Assembly (NCBI RefSeq): GCF_014642175.1
Contig: NZ_BMIL01000005.1
Span: 186,001 to 250,000 of the forward strand
Source: Pedobacter quisquiliarum
GTDB lineage: Bacteria; Bacteroidota; Bacteroidia; Sphingobacteriales; Sphingobacteriaceae
DNA: 64,000 bases
Direction of reading: 5' to 3'
Shown here: positions 8,040 through 16,287 of the stretch, in pieces
Position numbering within the stretch: the first letter of the stretch is position 1
Layout: the number at the start of each line of letters is the position of its first letter
The notes under the pieces: generated by a model
What the model was told of the DNA's origin: nothing
Database searches by the model: none
The model's input: the letters and a program-made list of their open reading frames with translations, nothing else
Made by a program: the position numbers and the translations under genes

Positions 8040-9239
8040 ATGAGGTTTACCGGCCCAATCACCAAAAACACATTCAAAGCAGCAACATTAGCGTTGGCTT
8101 TATTCGCAACATCTTTCAGCGCCTGTAAAAAGTCGGCAGATGAAGAACTTGCCCCAGTGGAAGCGTCAAATACTGTAGAGACCGTAATTTCCGCAAGTGA
8201 CTTAAATGAGACTGCTGCAAAAGGTAGTTACCACTTAAAAGACTACACACTAAAAGGTGTTTTCAAATTCCCGATCGGCGCAGCTGTCGTAAAAGAATTA
8301 CTTGAGAAACCGGAGTATGCAAACACCCTTATTAAAGATTTCTCCAGACTAAGTTCTGAGAGTGATTTCAAATGGGGATCGCTACACCCTTCAAAAGACA
8401 AATACACTTTCGCTAAAGCTGATGCTATTGTAGAATTCGCTCAAAAACACAACATGAAAGTTCACGGTCACACCCTAATTTGGGCACATGACGGAAACGA
8501 ACCAAAATGGGTTAAAGAATTCCAGGGTGATGAGAAAGCTTGGGAGCAATTGCTGAAAGACCACATTTTTACCGTAATGAAGCATTTCAAAGGTAAAGTT
8601 CAATCTTGGGATGTGGTAAACGAAGCCGTAAAAGAAGGTGGAAAATACACCAACAGCATCTGGTACCGTAAGCTTGGAAAAGACTATGTCATCAAAGCAT
8701 TCAAATACGCTCAACAAGCAGATCCATCAGCAAAATTATTCCTGAACGACTACGGACAAGAATATGGTGGCAAGAAAATGAAAGAATTGTTGAACATCGT
8801 TGATGAGGCGAAAAAACAAGGGGTTACCATCCATGGTATGGGCTTCCAACTGCACACAGTGGTAAGAATGGATGCAGCGCCAATTACACAAAGCTTGAAA
8901 CTTGCAGCAGATAAAGGCCTTTTGGTACACATCTCTGAGCTGGACATCTCTGTAAAACATGGCATGCCTAAAACGTTCGAACTTCCGGATGCATTAGCAA
9001 AAGCACAAGGTAAAAAATTCAAAGAAATCGTTCAAGGTTACCTGGACGTAGTACCTAAAAAACAACAATGGGGCATCACAACATGGGGTGTTTCAGACAA
9101 AACTTCATACTTCAACAAAGGTTATGCAAATGCTGACCACGATTACCCACTGTTATTCGGTAAAGATTACAAAGCTAAATGGGCTTACAGAGGCTTTATC
9201 GAAGCTGGCCTAGGCAGATATCCTGGATCATTCCAATAA
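8040..9239 (+). CDS. GH10 endo-beta-1,4-xylanase-like lipoprotein (paralog 3)
   Basis: A 399-residue lipoprotein (lipobox FSAC, Cys29) with one GH10 domain, closely similar by eye to paralog 1 over nearly its whole length. The shared segments include GSYHLKDYTL, GHTLIWAHDGNEPKW, NDYGQEYGGKK and the C-terminal WAYRGFIEAGLGR. Catalytic glutamates are in SWDVVNEAV (Glu195) and HISELDISV (Glu300). As in paralog 1, the E-N-x-M-K motif is altered (SSESDFKWGS) and the His after GHTLxW is Ala, so subsite -1/-2 contacts probably differ from those of xylanases. It carries seven extra C-terminal residues. A very long upstream region suggests individual regulation. Confidence 0.9.
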   Translation: MRFTGPITKNTFKAATLALALFATSFSACKKSADEELAPVEASNTVETVISASDLNETAAKGSYHLKDYTLKGVFKFPIGAAVVKELLEKPEYANTLIKDFSRLSSESDFKWGSLHPSKDKYTFAKADAIVEFAQKHNMKVHGHTLIWAHDGNEPKWVKEFQGDEKAWEQLLKDHIFTVMKHFKGKVQSWDVVNEAVKEGGKYTNSIWYRKLGKDYVIKAFKYAQQADPSAKLFLNDYGQEYGGKKMKELLNIVDEAKKQGVTIHGMGFQLHTVVRMDAAPITQSLKLAADKGLLVHISELDISVKHGMPKTFELPDALAKAQGKKFKEIVQGYLDVVPKKQQWGITTWGVSDKTSYFNKGYANADHDYPLLFGKDYKAKWAYRGFIEAGLGRYPGSFQ

Positions 9240-9300
9240 GATACGCTCGAATACTTATAATAATAAGAATAGGAATTAGAATACGACTACGAATTATAGG

Positions 9301-9336
9301 GAAGGTGGCTCAGCGGTGAGTCGCCTTCTTTTTTTT
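9301..9336. terminator. terminator between convergent GH10 and minus-strand lipoprotein genes
   Basis: GAAGGTGGCTCA (9301-9312) pairs with TGAGTCGCCTTC (9317-9328), with wobble pairs. A T-run follows on the plus strand. The stem includes the stop codon of the convergent minus-strand gene. Confidence 0.75.
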
Positions 9337-9834
9337 GTACAAGGTGTATGCAAGATCCAGTCCCACGGCCAGTCCTAGCAGGATCAGTGCCCATCCCCAG
9401 GCCGGGTGCTTTTTCAGCTGGAGTGCTTTCGAGCGATGGCTTTCCAACTGCTGCTGCGCCGTCTGCAGCTGCTCCAGCTTCATGGTGGTATGACTCGAAT
9501 CTGCAACAAGCGATTGCTTCTGCAGGGTTGAATGCCTTCCATGAACCCACACCTTTTCCGCCTCACCAATAAATTCATTGCCATTGCGAATGCTGAAACT
9601 TCCTTTCGGCCAGATTTCCAGTACATAGGTTGCAGCACTAGAGTTGGATTGTTCCAACCGAAAATGACTTGCCGTATGTTGCCCCTGCAAACTCAGGCTG
9701 TCTTTATTGCTGCTTGCTGCGCTGAATTGTTCGCTTTGCAGCCGTTCCCGATCCACTTTCTGCATCATCCCGCATCCGGCGGAACTGAAAAGCATGGCGA
9801 TGCCCAACCTAAGGACGTAATGTGGCGAGTGCAT
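9310..9834 (-). CDS. small lipoprotein with C-terminal membrane segment (spanin-like architecture)
   Basis: Unrecognised family. I place the start at 9834 because the protein then begins with a short signal and lipobox (MHSPHYVLRLGIAMLFSSAGC); the frame is open 16 codons further upstream. The ~174-residue product has Ser/Gln-rich sequence, a segment likely to form a beta domain (TYVLEIWPKGSFSIRNGNEF), a Gln-rich helical stretch likely to form a coiled coil (KLEQLQTAQQQLESHRSKAL), one hydrophobic span (WALILLGLAVGLDLAYTLY) and a basic KKKK tail. A lipid anchor plus a membrane span could bridge two membranes, as unimolecular spanins do. That comparison is inference from layout and from the neighbouring exported CHAP-type hydrolase. 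Confidence 0.65.
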   Translation of the reverse strand: MHSPHYVLRLGIAMLFSSAGCGMMQKVDRERLQSEQFSAASSNKDSLSLQGQHTASHFRLEQSNSSAATYVLEIWPKGSFSIRNGNEFIGEAEKVWVHGRHSTLQKQSLVADSSHTTMKLEQLQTAQQQLESHRSKALQLKKHPAWGWALILLGLAVGLDLAYTLYKKKKATHR

Positions 9835-10092
9835 CTTGCCTGAATGTTGTCTGTTATTAGTGGTGTTAAGTTGTAATTGCATATGCGATCGGTGTTGAAG
9901 AATGCCTGAAGAGCATTTGAAGTCAATATGTTGCTGTATATATTATTGCGTCTGTTACTATGAAATTGATCTAGCTATGAAAATGCTACTGCCAGAAAAA
10001 ATCAGCTGCATACTATCGGTGTTATATATATAAGTGTGGAATTGCTGCAGGTGATGTTTGCTGCATGTAACTATGAAGTTGCTATAGCATCC

Positions 10093-10722
10093 TTACAAGT
10101 AGTAAGCATATAAACTAACCGCTCTGCGGTGTCGCAACCTGCGGTAAACGCCATCGCCTTCGCGACTGCCAGCAGGATTGGTGTTTCCTTCAATGCTTTC
10201 AACCCAATCCTGGCGAACGCCAGTAACCAGGCCTACGTGCGCAATGCGTTTCAAGCTTCCAACATAGATGCCCAGTAGGGCAGCAGGTTTTGCCCTCGGA
10301 ATCCGCCGGGCAGTGGGGAAGAGGCTGGGCGACCAGCCCGAACGGGGTTGTGCAAAACCAGCTTGTCCGTGCACCCAACTCACAAAGGCGGCGCACCAGG
10401 GATGCCCTTTGCCCAGACCCACATACCGCAGGTAAGCTTCTACCTGGGTCCCCGCATTATGGCCACCCTGCTCGCGCACCCCCAGCTGTTTTTCTGCAAT
10501 GCCAACAATCCGGGCAGCAGCCAAAGCCTCCATACCCGCTAAACCTACGCTCGTTGAAATTTCTACACCAGGTGAACGCTCCATGGCTGAACTTTTATAA
10601 CCAGAAAAACGCGCGACGGTTAATGTTCCGGCATCGCGCTTTAGCAGATGGCGATGAGGCAGCCAATGGCCGAAAGCAGGAGCAGTGCAAAGGAGCAGTA
10701 GAAAAATCCGAGCTGTTGCCAT
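10093..10722 (-). CDS. exported CHAP-type peptidoglycan hydrolase / endolysin-like
   Basis: A 209-residue protein with an apparent signal sequence (ATARIFLLLLCTAPAFG) and a domain typical of CHAP/NlpC-like amidases. It has AEKQLGVREQGGHNAG, then HPWCAAFVSWVHGQAGF with the candidate catalytic Cys, then RIAHVGLVTGVRQDWVESIEG with the candidate His, and a terminal EGNTNPAGSREGDGVYRRLR. Such enzymes cut peptide cross-links of peptidoglycan. The similar domain in Bacteroidota occurs in prophages and in stand-alone genes. The start at 10722 lies inside the end of the upstream membrane-protein gene, an 82-base overlap. A later start at Met48 would remove both the overlap and the signal. Confidence 0.75.
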   Translation of the reverse strand: MATARIFLLLLCTAPAFGHWLPHRHLLKRDAGTLTVARFSGYKSSAMERSPGVEISTSVGLAGMEALAAARIVGIAEKQLGVREQGGHNAGTQVEAYLRYVGLGKGHPWCAAFVSWVHGQAGFAQPRSGWSPSLFPTARRIPRAKPAALLGIYVGSLKRIAHVGLVTGVRQDWVESIEGNTNPAGSREGDGVYRRLRHRRAVSLYAYYL

Positions 10723-11036
10723 GGTGCAAGCGTGTTAAATTGTGAAACCAAAATCGTTACTGCCGGGAGGCCCAGCCGCTGCCAGATGCGCTGCAGCAAC
10801 AACCCACAAAAGGCCGTGAGGGCAACAAAGCAGATTATTGAGAGCAGGATCAGCAGCCAGATGTTCGGGTCGATGCTGCCGGAGAGGGGCATGTTGTTCT
10901 GCATCCAGCGACTCCCGAGTACCCAAAGGGAGAGTAGTGATCCGAACAGCAGCAGGGCTTCAAGGGGAAGCAGGCGAAGTCGCAATCCTGGAAAGCGACT
11001 GAAATAGCCTAAGAATTTTATACCTAGTGTTTTCAT
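10641..11036 (-). CDS. small three-span membrane protein, holin-like size
   Basis: No family was recognised. The 131-residue product is very hydrophobic, with three likely membrane spans: about residues 24-42 (LPLEALLLFGSLLSLWVLG), 60-82 (IWLLILLSIICFVALTAFC) and 108-131 (LGFFYCSFALLLLSAIGC, to the C-terminus). It has a basic N-terminus (FSRFPGLRLRLLP). It is co-directional with, and overlaps, an exported CHAP-type hydrolase gene. Holins are small 1-3 span proteins encoded next to endolysins, so a holin-like role is a reasonable guess from context, but nothing in the sequence proves it. Confidence 0.6.
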   Translation of the reverse strand: MKTLGIKFLGYFSRFPGLRLRLLPLEALLLFGSLLSLWVLGSRWMQNNMPLSGSIDPNIWLLILLSIICFVALTAFCGLLLQRIWQRLGLPAVTILVSQFNTLAPWQQLGFFYCSFALLLLSAIGCLIAIC

Positions 11037-11049
11037 CTGATTTTAAATG

Positions 11050-11090
11050 AAGAAGCGCGCCTGACCAGCAAGGCGCGCTTCTTTGTTTTT
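11050..11090. terminator. hairpin between DUF6266 gene and membrane-protein gene
   Basis: AAGAAGCGCGCCT (11050-11062) and AGGCGCGCTTCTT (11071-11083) are perfectly complementary. The T-rich tail is better on the plus strand; on the minus strand the tail is CTTCATTT. It may end most transcripts of the DUF6266 gene. Confidence 0.65.
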
Positions 11091-11092
11091 GC

Positions 11093-11725
11093 TTAGTAAA
11101 CGTTCAATGAGCCCATGTACAAGCTGTCGCTCACGTCCTTCTCATCGGCAGATACGAAGCTCAACCAGATGTGTACCAGGTCAGTAGCGAAATCCAAAGG
11201 TAACTGCAGTGTATAGGTGGTTGCCGATCTCGGTGCAGCACCTGGCAAAATCACATACACGTCCTTGTTTTTGTTGTAAACCAGTAAGGTCACCTTGTCC
11301 GTTCCAGCGCTTGCGCCCGGGTTCTCCCAGTTGTACACCAGGTTGCAGTTCGCCGCAACATCCACCGTTACACCCATTGGCTTCACCAGGTTGCCCTTGC
11401 TGTAAGTGAACTTCGAGTAATCGATTGCGAAGTCTGGCGAAATGCCGGTAATCGCTTTGTTCAGGTTGGCCGCCATCGCCTTGTTCATCGACGTTAAACC
11501 CGACTTGCCGGCTGCGAAGCCTGTTTTAAGCAGTCCATTTAGTGGACGTAAAAAGCTCGTCATTAAAGCGAACTTTAATCGCTGATCCAGTTGCGACTGC
11601 GTCGGATTGTCTACCCGTACGTCGCCAAGTCCTTTCATGTAGTGTACGCCACGAACAACACTACCAATAACACGTCCTACTTTTCCTCTGAAAAAGCCGA
11701 GGATGCCTTCGTTGTAAATTCCCAT
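11093..11725 (-). CDS. DUF6266 family protein (copy 1)
   Basis: A 210-residue protein I recognise as DUF6266, a Bacteroidota family of unknown function often present in several copies per genome. Hallmarks are the N-terminal GFFRGKVGRVIGSVVRGVHY and then NPTQSQLDQRLKFALMTSFL. The middle has AITGISPDFAIDYSKFTYSKG, typical of the family, and the end is SFVSADEKDVSDSLYMGSLNVY. No signal peptide or membrane segment is seen. A second family member at 51135-51770 shares the C-terminal FVSADRESVSNSIYLGTLNG. About 115 bp upstream is a conspicuous inverted repeat. Downstream are a membrane protein, an exported hydrolase and a lipoprotein, although a hairpin separates them. Confidence 0.85.
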   Translation of the reverse strand: MGIYNEGILGFFRGKVGRVIGSVVRGVHYMKGLGDVRVDNPTQSQLDQRLKFALMTSFLRPLNGLLKTGFAAGKSGLTSMNKAMAANLNKAITGISPDFAIDYSKFTYSKGNLVKPMGVTVDVAANCNLVYNWENPGASAGTDKVTLLVYNKNKDVYVILPGAAPRSATTYTLQLPLDFATDLVHIWLSFVSADEKDVSDSLYMGSLNVY

Positions 11726-11840
11726 TTTCTTGTTTTTTAAGGGGTTTATAAGATTTGTTTAATTCGTAAGTTCCGCCGTGTTGCTGGTCTAACCCTGCGC
11801 AAACATTACGATACAAATGAAGGTCAATGCCGTCGGCGCG

Positions 11841-11876
11841 GATGTGGCGGAATTTCCGCCACATTTCCGCCACATC
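11841..11876. repeat. inverted/direct repeat upstream of DUF6266 copy 1
   Basis: GATGTGGCGGAA (11841-11852) is the perfect complement of TTCCGCCACATC (11865-11876). The 12-base spacer holds another TTCCGCCACAT (11854-11864), so one arm is present as a tandem pair. A partial copy (TTCCGCCGTG) lies at 11771-11780. It is a likely protein-binding array or recombination site. It sits about 115 bp upstream of the DUF6266 start, as the repeat does in copy 2. Confidence 0.8.
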
Positions 11877-11921
11877 GATCTAAATGATATTCAAGGCCGA
11901 TTTTGGCCAAAAAAAATATTA

Positions 11922-13238
11922 TTATTTTTTTATGGGGATGTTGATGCCAATATATTCGTAACGGATAGTCATGATCATCTGCTCCAGAATGGTGATGAGA
12001 ATTTCACAGGAGCCGCTGTGTTTTTCCTTGTAGCGCCGGTGAAAACTTTCCGGCTGGATCGTCTCCATGCCCGCTGTTGTGAAATGATCCGCGAGGAACT
12101 GCGTAAACCGACGTTGACCTTTTATGCCAACCTTCAAAATCTGCATGGACATCAGTACCTGCGTCCAGATCGCCAGCACCCGCTGATTGAGCTGCAATTG
12201 AAATTTGTCAGATCCTGGTAACTGCTGGTGCGCGTCCCCCTGTGGTTTTAGCTTGCCCTTTTGCCACTTGGAATGGCTGTATGCGGCAATGTTCCCCTGC
12301 GTCCCGGACAGTAATTCGGAATTTGCCGCTGCTGTCAAAACACTTTCCGCCACAGTTGTTTCCTGATATGCGATTTCAGTTCTCAACAATTCCAGCAGAA
12401 GTTCTTTAAGACTTGGATAATCATGGTTAAGCGCCATGCCCGGCACGCAAAGTAGCTGTTTCAGTCCCTTCTGCTGCCAGATTAGCTCTTGCAATTGTCC
12501 TTTGCTGCCGGCGATTTCCCCAAACGCTGCCATCAACTTATCGCGACAATAACCATAGCCTTCCGGGGAATTGAAGTTCCATTTAACCAGCTCGTGCATC
12601 AGAAAAAGGTCGTTATCCGCTGCTTTGGATGTACTTAAACCTGCCAGCATCGCCTCCATCAGCTGCTCCATATACCAAAGTTCCTGCTGCCGAACCTCCC
12701 GCCGCGTACAGAAGGACTGGAAATGTGCAACAAGCAGATCCTGGAGTGCCGGATCAGCGGCGGCCGATAGAAACCGGGATCGCAGCAGATTAATGTTCTT
12801 TGCCATCGCGCTAAGCTGCTTTTCCAGATAGCATGCAGGCAGCAACTCTTCGGCAGCCATCCCACGAATCCCAGTGCTTTCCAGAAAGATTTGCACTCCA
12901 TGAAGCATCTTATCCAGCGCAGCATAAAAAGCCTTTGCATCTAAACGCAGGGTATCCCAAAGGGGATCCTGCTGCCATGCCGCAACATGATCCTGCAAAC
13001 GAAAGAGATCCGAATAGTTCTGCTGACAAAGTCTTTGGAAATCAACAGGCGGTACCTGGTAGCGAAATGCCCTGAGGCTTTCAATCGCTGTATTGCCACT
13101 GTTCTCCAGCAAAAGCTGAAGTTCCGCTAAGGGTTGTGTGGATAAACTGGCCTCAATGTTGGCAGGATTTAATGCTGCTTTCAGAAGCGCTTCAATGTTG
13201 TTTAAGATAAATCTCTTTCTGTTTATGAGATACGTCAT
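11922..13238 (-). CDS. hypothetical protein, possibly of a mobile-element-associated Bacteroidota family
   Basis: The first ATG-type start giving a compact N-terminus (MTYLINRKRFILNN) is at 13238; the frame extends 10 codons more. The ~438-residue product is almost entirely alpha-helical in appearance, rich in Leu, Ala and Gln, with no signal peptide or membrane span. The C-terminal ~80 residues (LNQRVLAIWTQVLMSMQILK, then FLADHFTTAGMETIQPESF and RRYKE) resemble the ends of hypothetical or RteC-like proteins common in Bacteroidota mobile elements, where a helical region and an F-x-T...S...R-x-K-Y pattern recur. That resemblance is from memory and weak. It lies upstream of, and co-directional with, the DUF6266 gene, separated by the inverted repeat. 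Confidence 0.6.
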   Translation of the reverse strand: MTYLINRKRFILNNIEALLKAALNPANIEASLSTQPLAELQLLLENSGNTAIESLRAFRYQVPPVDFQRLCQQNYSDLFRLQDHVAAWQQDPLWDTLRLDAKAFYAALDKMLHGVQIFLESTGIRGMAAEELLPACYLEKQLSAMAKNINLLRSRFLSAAADPALQDLLVAHFQSFCTRREVRQQELWYMEQLMEAMLAGLSTSKAADNDLFLMHELVKWNFNSPEGYGYCRDKLMAAFGEIAGSKGQLQELIWQQKGLKQLLCVPGMALNHDYPSLKELLLELLRTEIAYQETTVAESVLTAAANSELLSGTQGNIAAYSHSKWQKGKLKPQGDAHQQLPGSDKFQLQLNQRVLAIWTQVLMSMQILKVGIKGQRRFTQFLADHFTTAGMETIQPESFHRRYKEKHSGSCEILITILEQMIMTIRYEYIGINIPIKK

Positions 13239-13505
13239 AATGTTCAAGCTAATTATTGTATGAAACAAGGTAAGTAGCTGATCAAAATTTTACAAGTAAC
13301 CCTATGTTCCCGGGCCACAAACTTATACACATGGTTATCCACAAAATCGGGAAAACAAATACAAAACGCCAGATGGTAATTATCTAAAGGTTGATCGCGG
13401 GCCGTTTGATCCGGCCAGCGCTGCAGTTTGTGCCTTCAGCATCAGGTGGGTAATTGTGAGAAACTTTCAAAAACATTTATGGTATAAATGCTTCAGCGCC
13501 AGTGT

Positions 13506-14234
13506 TTACCTGGTGCTTTCCAGGGTGTAAATGAAGCTATCTGCTTTGTAGTAGCCAATATTGTACTCTATAGCTTGATCTTGCTGGTCGTATACAAATC
13601 GCTTTCTAACCAGGATCGGACTGCCAACATTTACGTTAAGTTTCTTAGCAATGCGCTCAGTTGCGCTAGTGGCGCTGATTTCCTCCTTCGATAAAGTCGC
13701 AACAACGGCGTGCTCCTGTTCCAGTACCTCATATAATGGCCGTGTAAAATCATCATCTGGCGTAAGCCCAACACTTGGATGAAAATAAGAAATGAAGAAA
13801 ACAAAAGGTTCTTCAGGTCTTCCTCTTACTCTTTCCATCTTCAATACAAACGTGTCTTTTTGTATGTTGAAAAAACTCGTCAGCTTCTCATCGGGTAGTT
13901 CCCAGCCTACATGAAGCTCAAAATTTTTGATGGGTATACCCCGTAAGCGCATCTCTTGCGAAAAACTTAGCCAGTTATTTGATCTTGAGCTGACCACACG
14001 CGGCGCAACCTTGGTGCCAGCACGTTTCTTCCGCACCAACAAGCCTTCAAAAACCAGTTTATGGATCGCCATTCGGAGTGTTGTCCGCGATATGCCCAAT
14101 ATTTCGGCCAGCTCCACCTCATTCGGGATGTTCTTGCCACTTTGATATTGTTCTTCCTCAATCAGCGCCCGCAATATTTGCTCTGCCTGTAAATGCAAGG
14201 GCACACTGCTCTTAGGATCAATTTTATATTGCAT
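13506..14234 (-). CDS. GntR-family regulator with UTRA domain (HutC/FarR type)
   Basis: A ~242-residue regulator. The ATG at 14234 is preferred over an in-frame TTG at 14252 because family proteins begin at this point. The N-terminal winged helix has the signature VPLHLQAEQILRALIEEEQY, then IPNEVELAEILGISRTTLRM and AIHKLVFEGLL. From about residue 85 onward is a UTRA effector domain (SFSQEMRLRGIPIKNFELHV, LEQEHAVVATLSKEEISA, and the C-terminal ERIAKKLNVNVGSPILVRKR). UTRA domains bind small ligands, often sugar phosphates. It diverges from the isomerase/porter/mannosidase genes, so it is most likely their repressor, relieved by mannose or a mannose phosphate (inference). Confidence 0.92.
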   Translation of the reverse strand: MQYKIDPKSSVPLHLQAEQILRALIEEEQYQSGKNIPNEVELAEILGISRTTLRMAIHKLVFEGLLVRKKRAGTKVAPRVVSSRSNNWLSFSQEMRLRGIPIKNFELHVGWELPDEKLTSFFNIQKDTFVLKMERVRGRPEEPFVFFISYFHPSVGLTPDDDFTRPLYEVLEQEHAVVATLSKEEISATSATERIAKKLNVNVGSPILVRKRFVYDQQDQAIEYNIGYYKADSFIYTLESTR

Positions 14235-14270
14235 GATGATGTTATACGGCAAAAATAGAAATATTTAATG

Positions 14271-14292
14271 AATGTATATATGTACATACATT
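14271..14292. promoter_or_regulatory. candidate GntR operator 1
   Basis: AATGTATATATGTACATACATT is a near palindrome (9 of 11 paired positions) between the divergent GntR gene and the mannose genes. It is 37 bases upstream of the GntR start, well placed for autoregulation. TGTAC-type palindromes are usual for UTRA-containing GntR regulators. Confidence 0.6.
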
Positions 14293-14382
14293 AATGCTAA
14301 ACGATGGTGTTTAGCGGTAGTAATCCTTACGTATTGTGGAATATAATCATGATTTGGGGCTGAGAATTTAAATTTTAATTTT

Positions 14383-14396
14383 ATATGTTTGTACAT
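14383..14396. promoter_or_regulatory. candidate GntR operator 2
   Basis: TATGTTTGTACATA contains the arms TATGT and ACATA, matching the core of operator 1. It sits 86 bases upstream of the isomerase-like gene, a position suited to controlling the plus-strand operon. Confidence 0.5.
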
Positions 14397-14481
14397 AAGT
14401 GATTTATAAACCACTTATTACTATGCCCGATTACTTGTTGTTAAACTGCTGTATTGGGTACTTAAGCATCAACATCCAAAT

Positions 14482-16287
14482 ATGAACCTGAACTTCGCCG
14501 ACAACAAGCGAGCGTATGCAACTACACTGCGCAAAACGTCACAACACCTCATGCCTGCACAAATCGCTCCAGCGCCAATTGTGCCAGATGGCTATAATAT
14601 CCATCCGGTTTTCACTCTTGCTGCTAATAAGATCTTTAACGGCTATGATGCGCTTGCAACATGGATCATTGCACAACAGCAGGTCATTATCGATGGATAT
14701 ATTGGCGTATTCTGGGATCAGGTGCAAGCTGCGATTAACAACTGTTTGATTGAACAAGGGCATAGTGCCAATTGGATTAGTGCCGCAGATTTTATGAAGT
14801 CGCCTGCGGAGATCGATAGCCTTGTCCAGCCCTTTTTAGGCGCTGACGATGCCGTTTGGGGAACCAAATGTACTTTAAGGCTGGCGGACCTGTACGACAA
14901 GCCTTCGCTGGAAATGCAAGTGCCAGATCCTGAAAGATCCATAAACATCATCATCGGTACAGGGGCTGCCCTCGCCAATTGGGACGCACCGATTATTTAC
15001 ATCGATCTGCCAAAAAATGAGCTGCAGTTCCGGATGCGGGCAGCTGCGGTCTGCAATTTGGGCTCCGACAAGTTCCTGGAACCCTACCTGATGTATAAAC
15101 GATTTTACTTCGTCGATTGGGTACTGCTCAACAAGCATAAAAAAGCGTTACTTAGAAAAATAAACGTTGTTGCCGACGGACAATGGCCGGATACCATCAA
15201 CTGGATGCATCAGGGGGATCTCGCTGCTGGCTTAAACCAGATGAGCAAATCCGTAATCCGTGCAAGACCCTGGTTTGAACCAGGCGCCTGGGGCGGACAA
15301 TGGCTCAAGAACCACATCAACGGTCTGAATACGGATGTCGTAAATTATGCCTGGTCCTTCGAACTCATCTCTCCGGAAAACGGACTGGTGTTCGAAAGTG
15401 ATGGCAACTTGCTCGAAGTGTCCTTTGATTTCCTGATGTTCCATAATCAACACGAGGTCCTTGGTCAACATGCGGAAAAATTTGGTGAAGAATTTCCCAT
15501 CCGCTTCGACTTTCTGGATACCTTTCAGGGCGGAAACCTGTCTATACAATGCCATCCGGATGTGGAATACATACAGGAAAACTTTGCTGAAAACATTACG
15601 CAGGATGAGACTTACTATATTTTAGATTGCCAGGATAAAGCAAAGGTCTACCTTGGCTTTCAGGATGACATCGATCCGGATGCCTTCCGCAAAACACTAG
15701 AAGACAGCCAGCAAAATGGTGTTGAAGTGAACATTGAAAAATACGTACAGGCATTCAAAGCGCATAAACATGATTTTTTCTTGATACCGAATAAAACGGT
15801 ACATAGCGCCGGTAGCGGAAACCTGGTGCTGGAGATCAGTGCTACGCCCTATATCTTTACCTTTAAAATGTATGATTGGCTAAGACTGGACCTGGACGGC
15901 AAACCCCGGCCGATAAACATCGAACACGCTTTCCATAATCTTGACTTCAGCCGCAAAGGTAAACAGGTACCCAGGGAGCTTTTCGCAAAACCGATAACAG
16001 TTGCAAAGGGTGCTGACTGGGAGATTGTACACTTGCCAACGCACAAGGAACACTTCTATGATGTGCAGCGATTTGAATTTGATAGCATCATCAGTGTAGC
16101 TACAGCAGACACTTGTCATGTGCTCATGTTGGTTGAAGGTGCTTCAATACGGATAGAAACAGCCGATGGCACAATTTGCCAGTTTGCTTATGCAGAAACT
16201 TTCATTGTCCCGGCTGCGGCACAGTCGTACCAGTTAACCAATCTCGGTACAGGCCGAGCTAAAGTCATCCAGGCATTTTTAAAGTAG
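14482..16287 (+). CDS. class I mannose-6-phosphate isomerase-like protein with degenerate kinase-like N-terminus
   Basis: A 601-residue protein, much longer than the ~310-390 residues of ordinary class I isomerases. The C-terminal half is the isomerase cupin: SIQCHPDVEYIQENF (about residue 355, metal-binding Gln/His) and NKTVHSAGSGNLVLEIS (about 440, metal-binding His). The N-terminal ~200 residues resemble a nucleoside-kinase fold. However, VIIDGYIGVFWDQV stands where a P-loop (G-x4-GK-S/T) would be, so ATP binding is probably lost. Expected reaction: mannose 6-phosphate to fructose 6-phosphate in the cytoplasm. The stop overlaps the GTG start of the sugar porter by one base, showing tight coupling. 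Confidence 0.82.
   Translation: MNLNFADNKRAYATTLRKTSQHLMPAQIAPAPIVPDGYNIHPVFTLAANKIFNGYDALATWIIAQQQVIIDGYIGVFWDQVQAAINNCLIEQGHSANWISAADFMKSPAEIDSLVQPFLGADDAVWGTKCTLRLADLYDKPSLEMQVPDPERSINIIIGTGAALANWDAPIIYIDLPKNELQFRMRAAAVCNLGSDKFLEPYLMYKRFYFVDWVLLNKHKKALLRKINVVADGQWPDTINWMHQGDLAAGLNQMSKSVIRARPWFEPGAWGGQWLKNHINGLNTDVVNYAWSFELISPENGLVFESDGNLLEVSFDFLMFHNQHEVLGQHAEKFGEEFPIRFDFLDTFQGGNLSIQCHPDVEYIQENFAENITQDETYYILDCQDKAKVYLGFQDDIDPDAFRKTLEDSQQNGVEVNIEKYVQAFKAHKHDFFLIPNKTVHSAGSGNLVLEISATPYIFTFKMYDWLRLDLDGKPRPINIEHAFHNLDFSRKGKQVPRELFAKPITVAKGADWEIVHLPTHKEHFYDVQRFEFDSIISVATADTCHVLMLVEGASIRIETADGTICQFAYAETFIVPAAAQSYQLTNLGTGRAKVIQAFLK

Noticed and set aside
11093..13238. Idea that the DUF6266 region is a complete prophage
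   Set aside because: No capsid, tail, terminase, integrase or attachment sites are visible; only lysis-like genes and hypothetical proteins.
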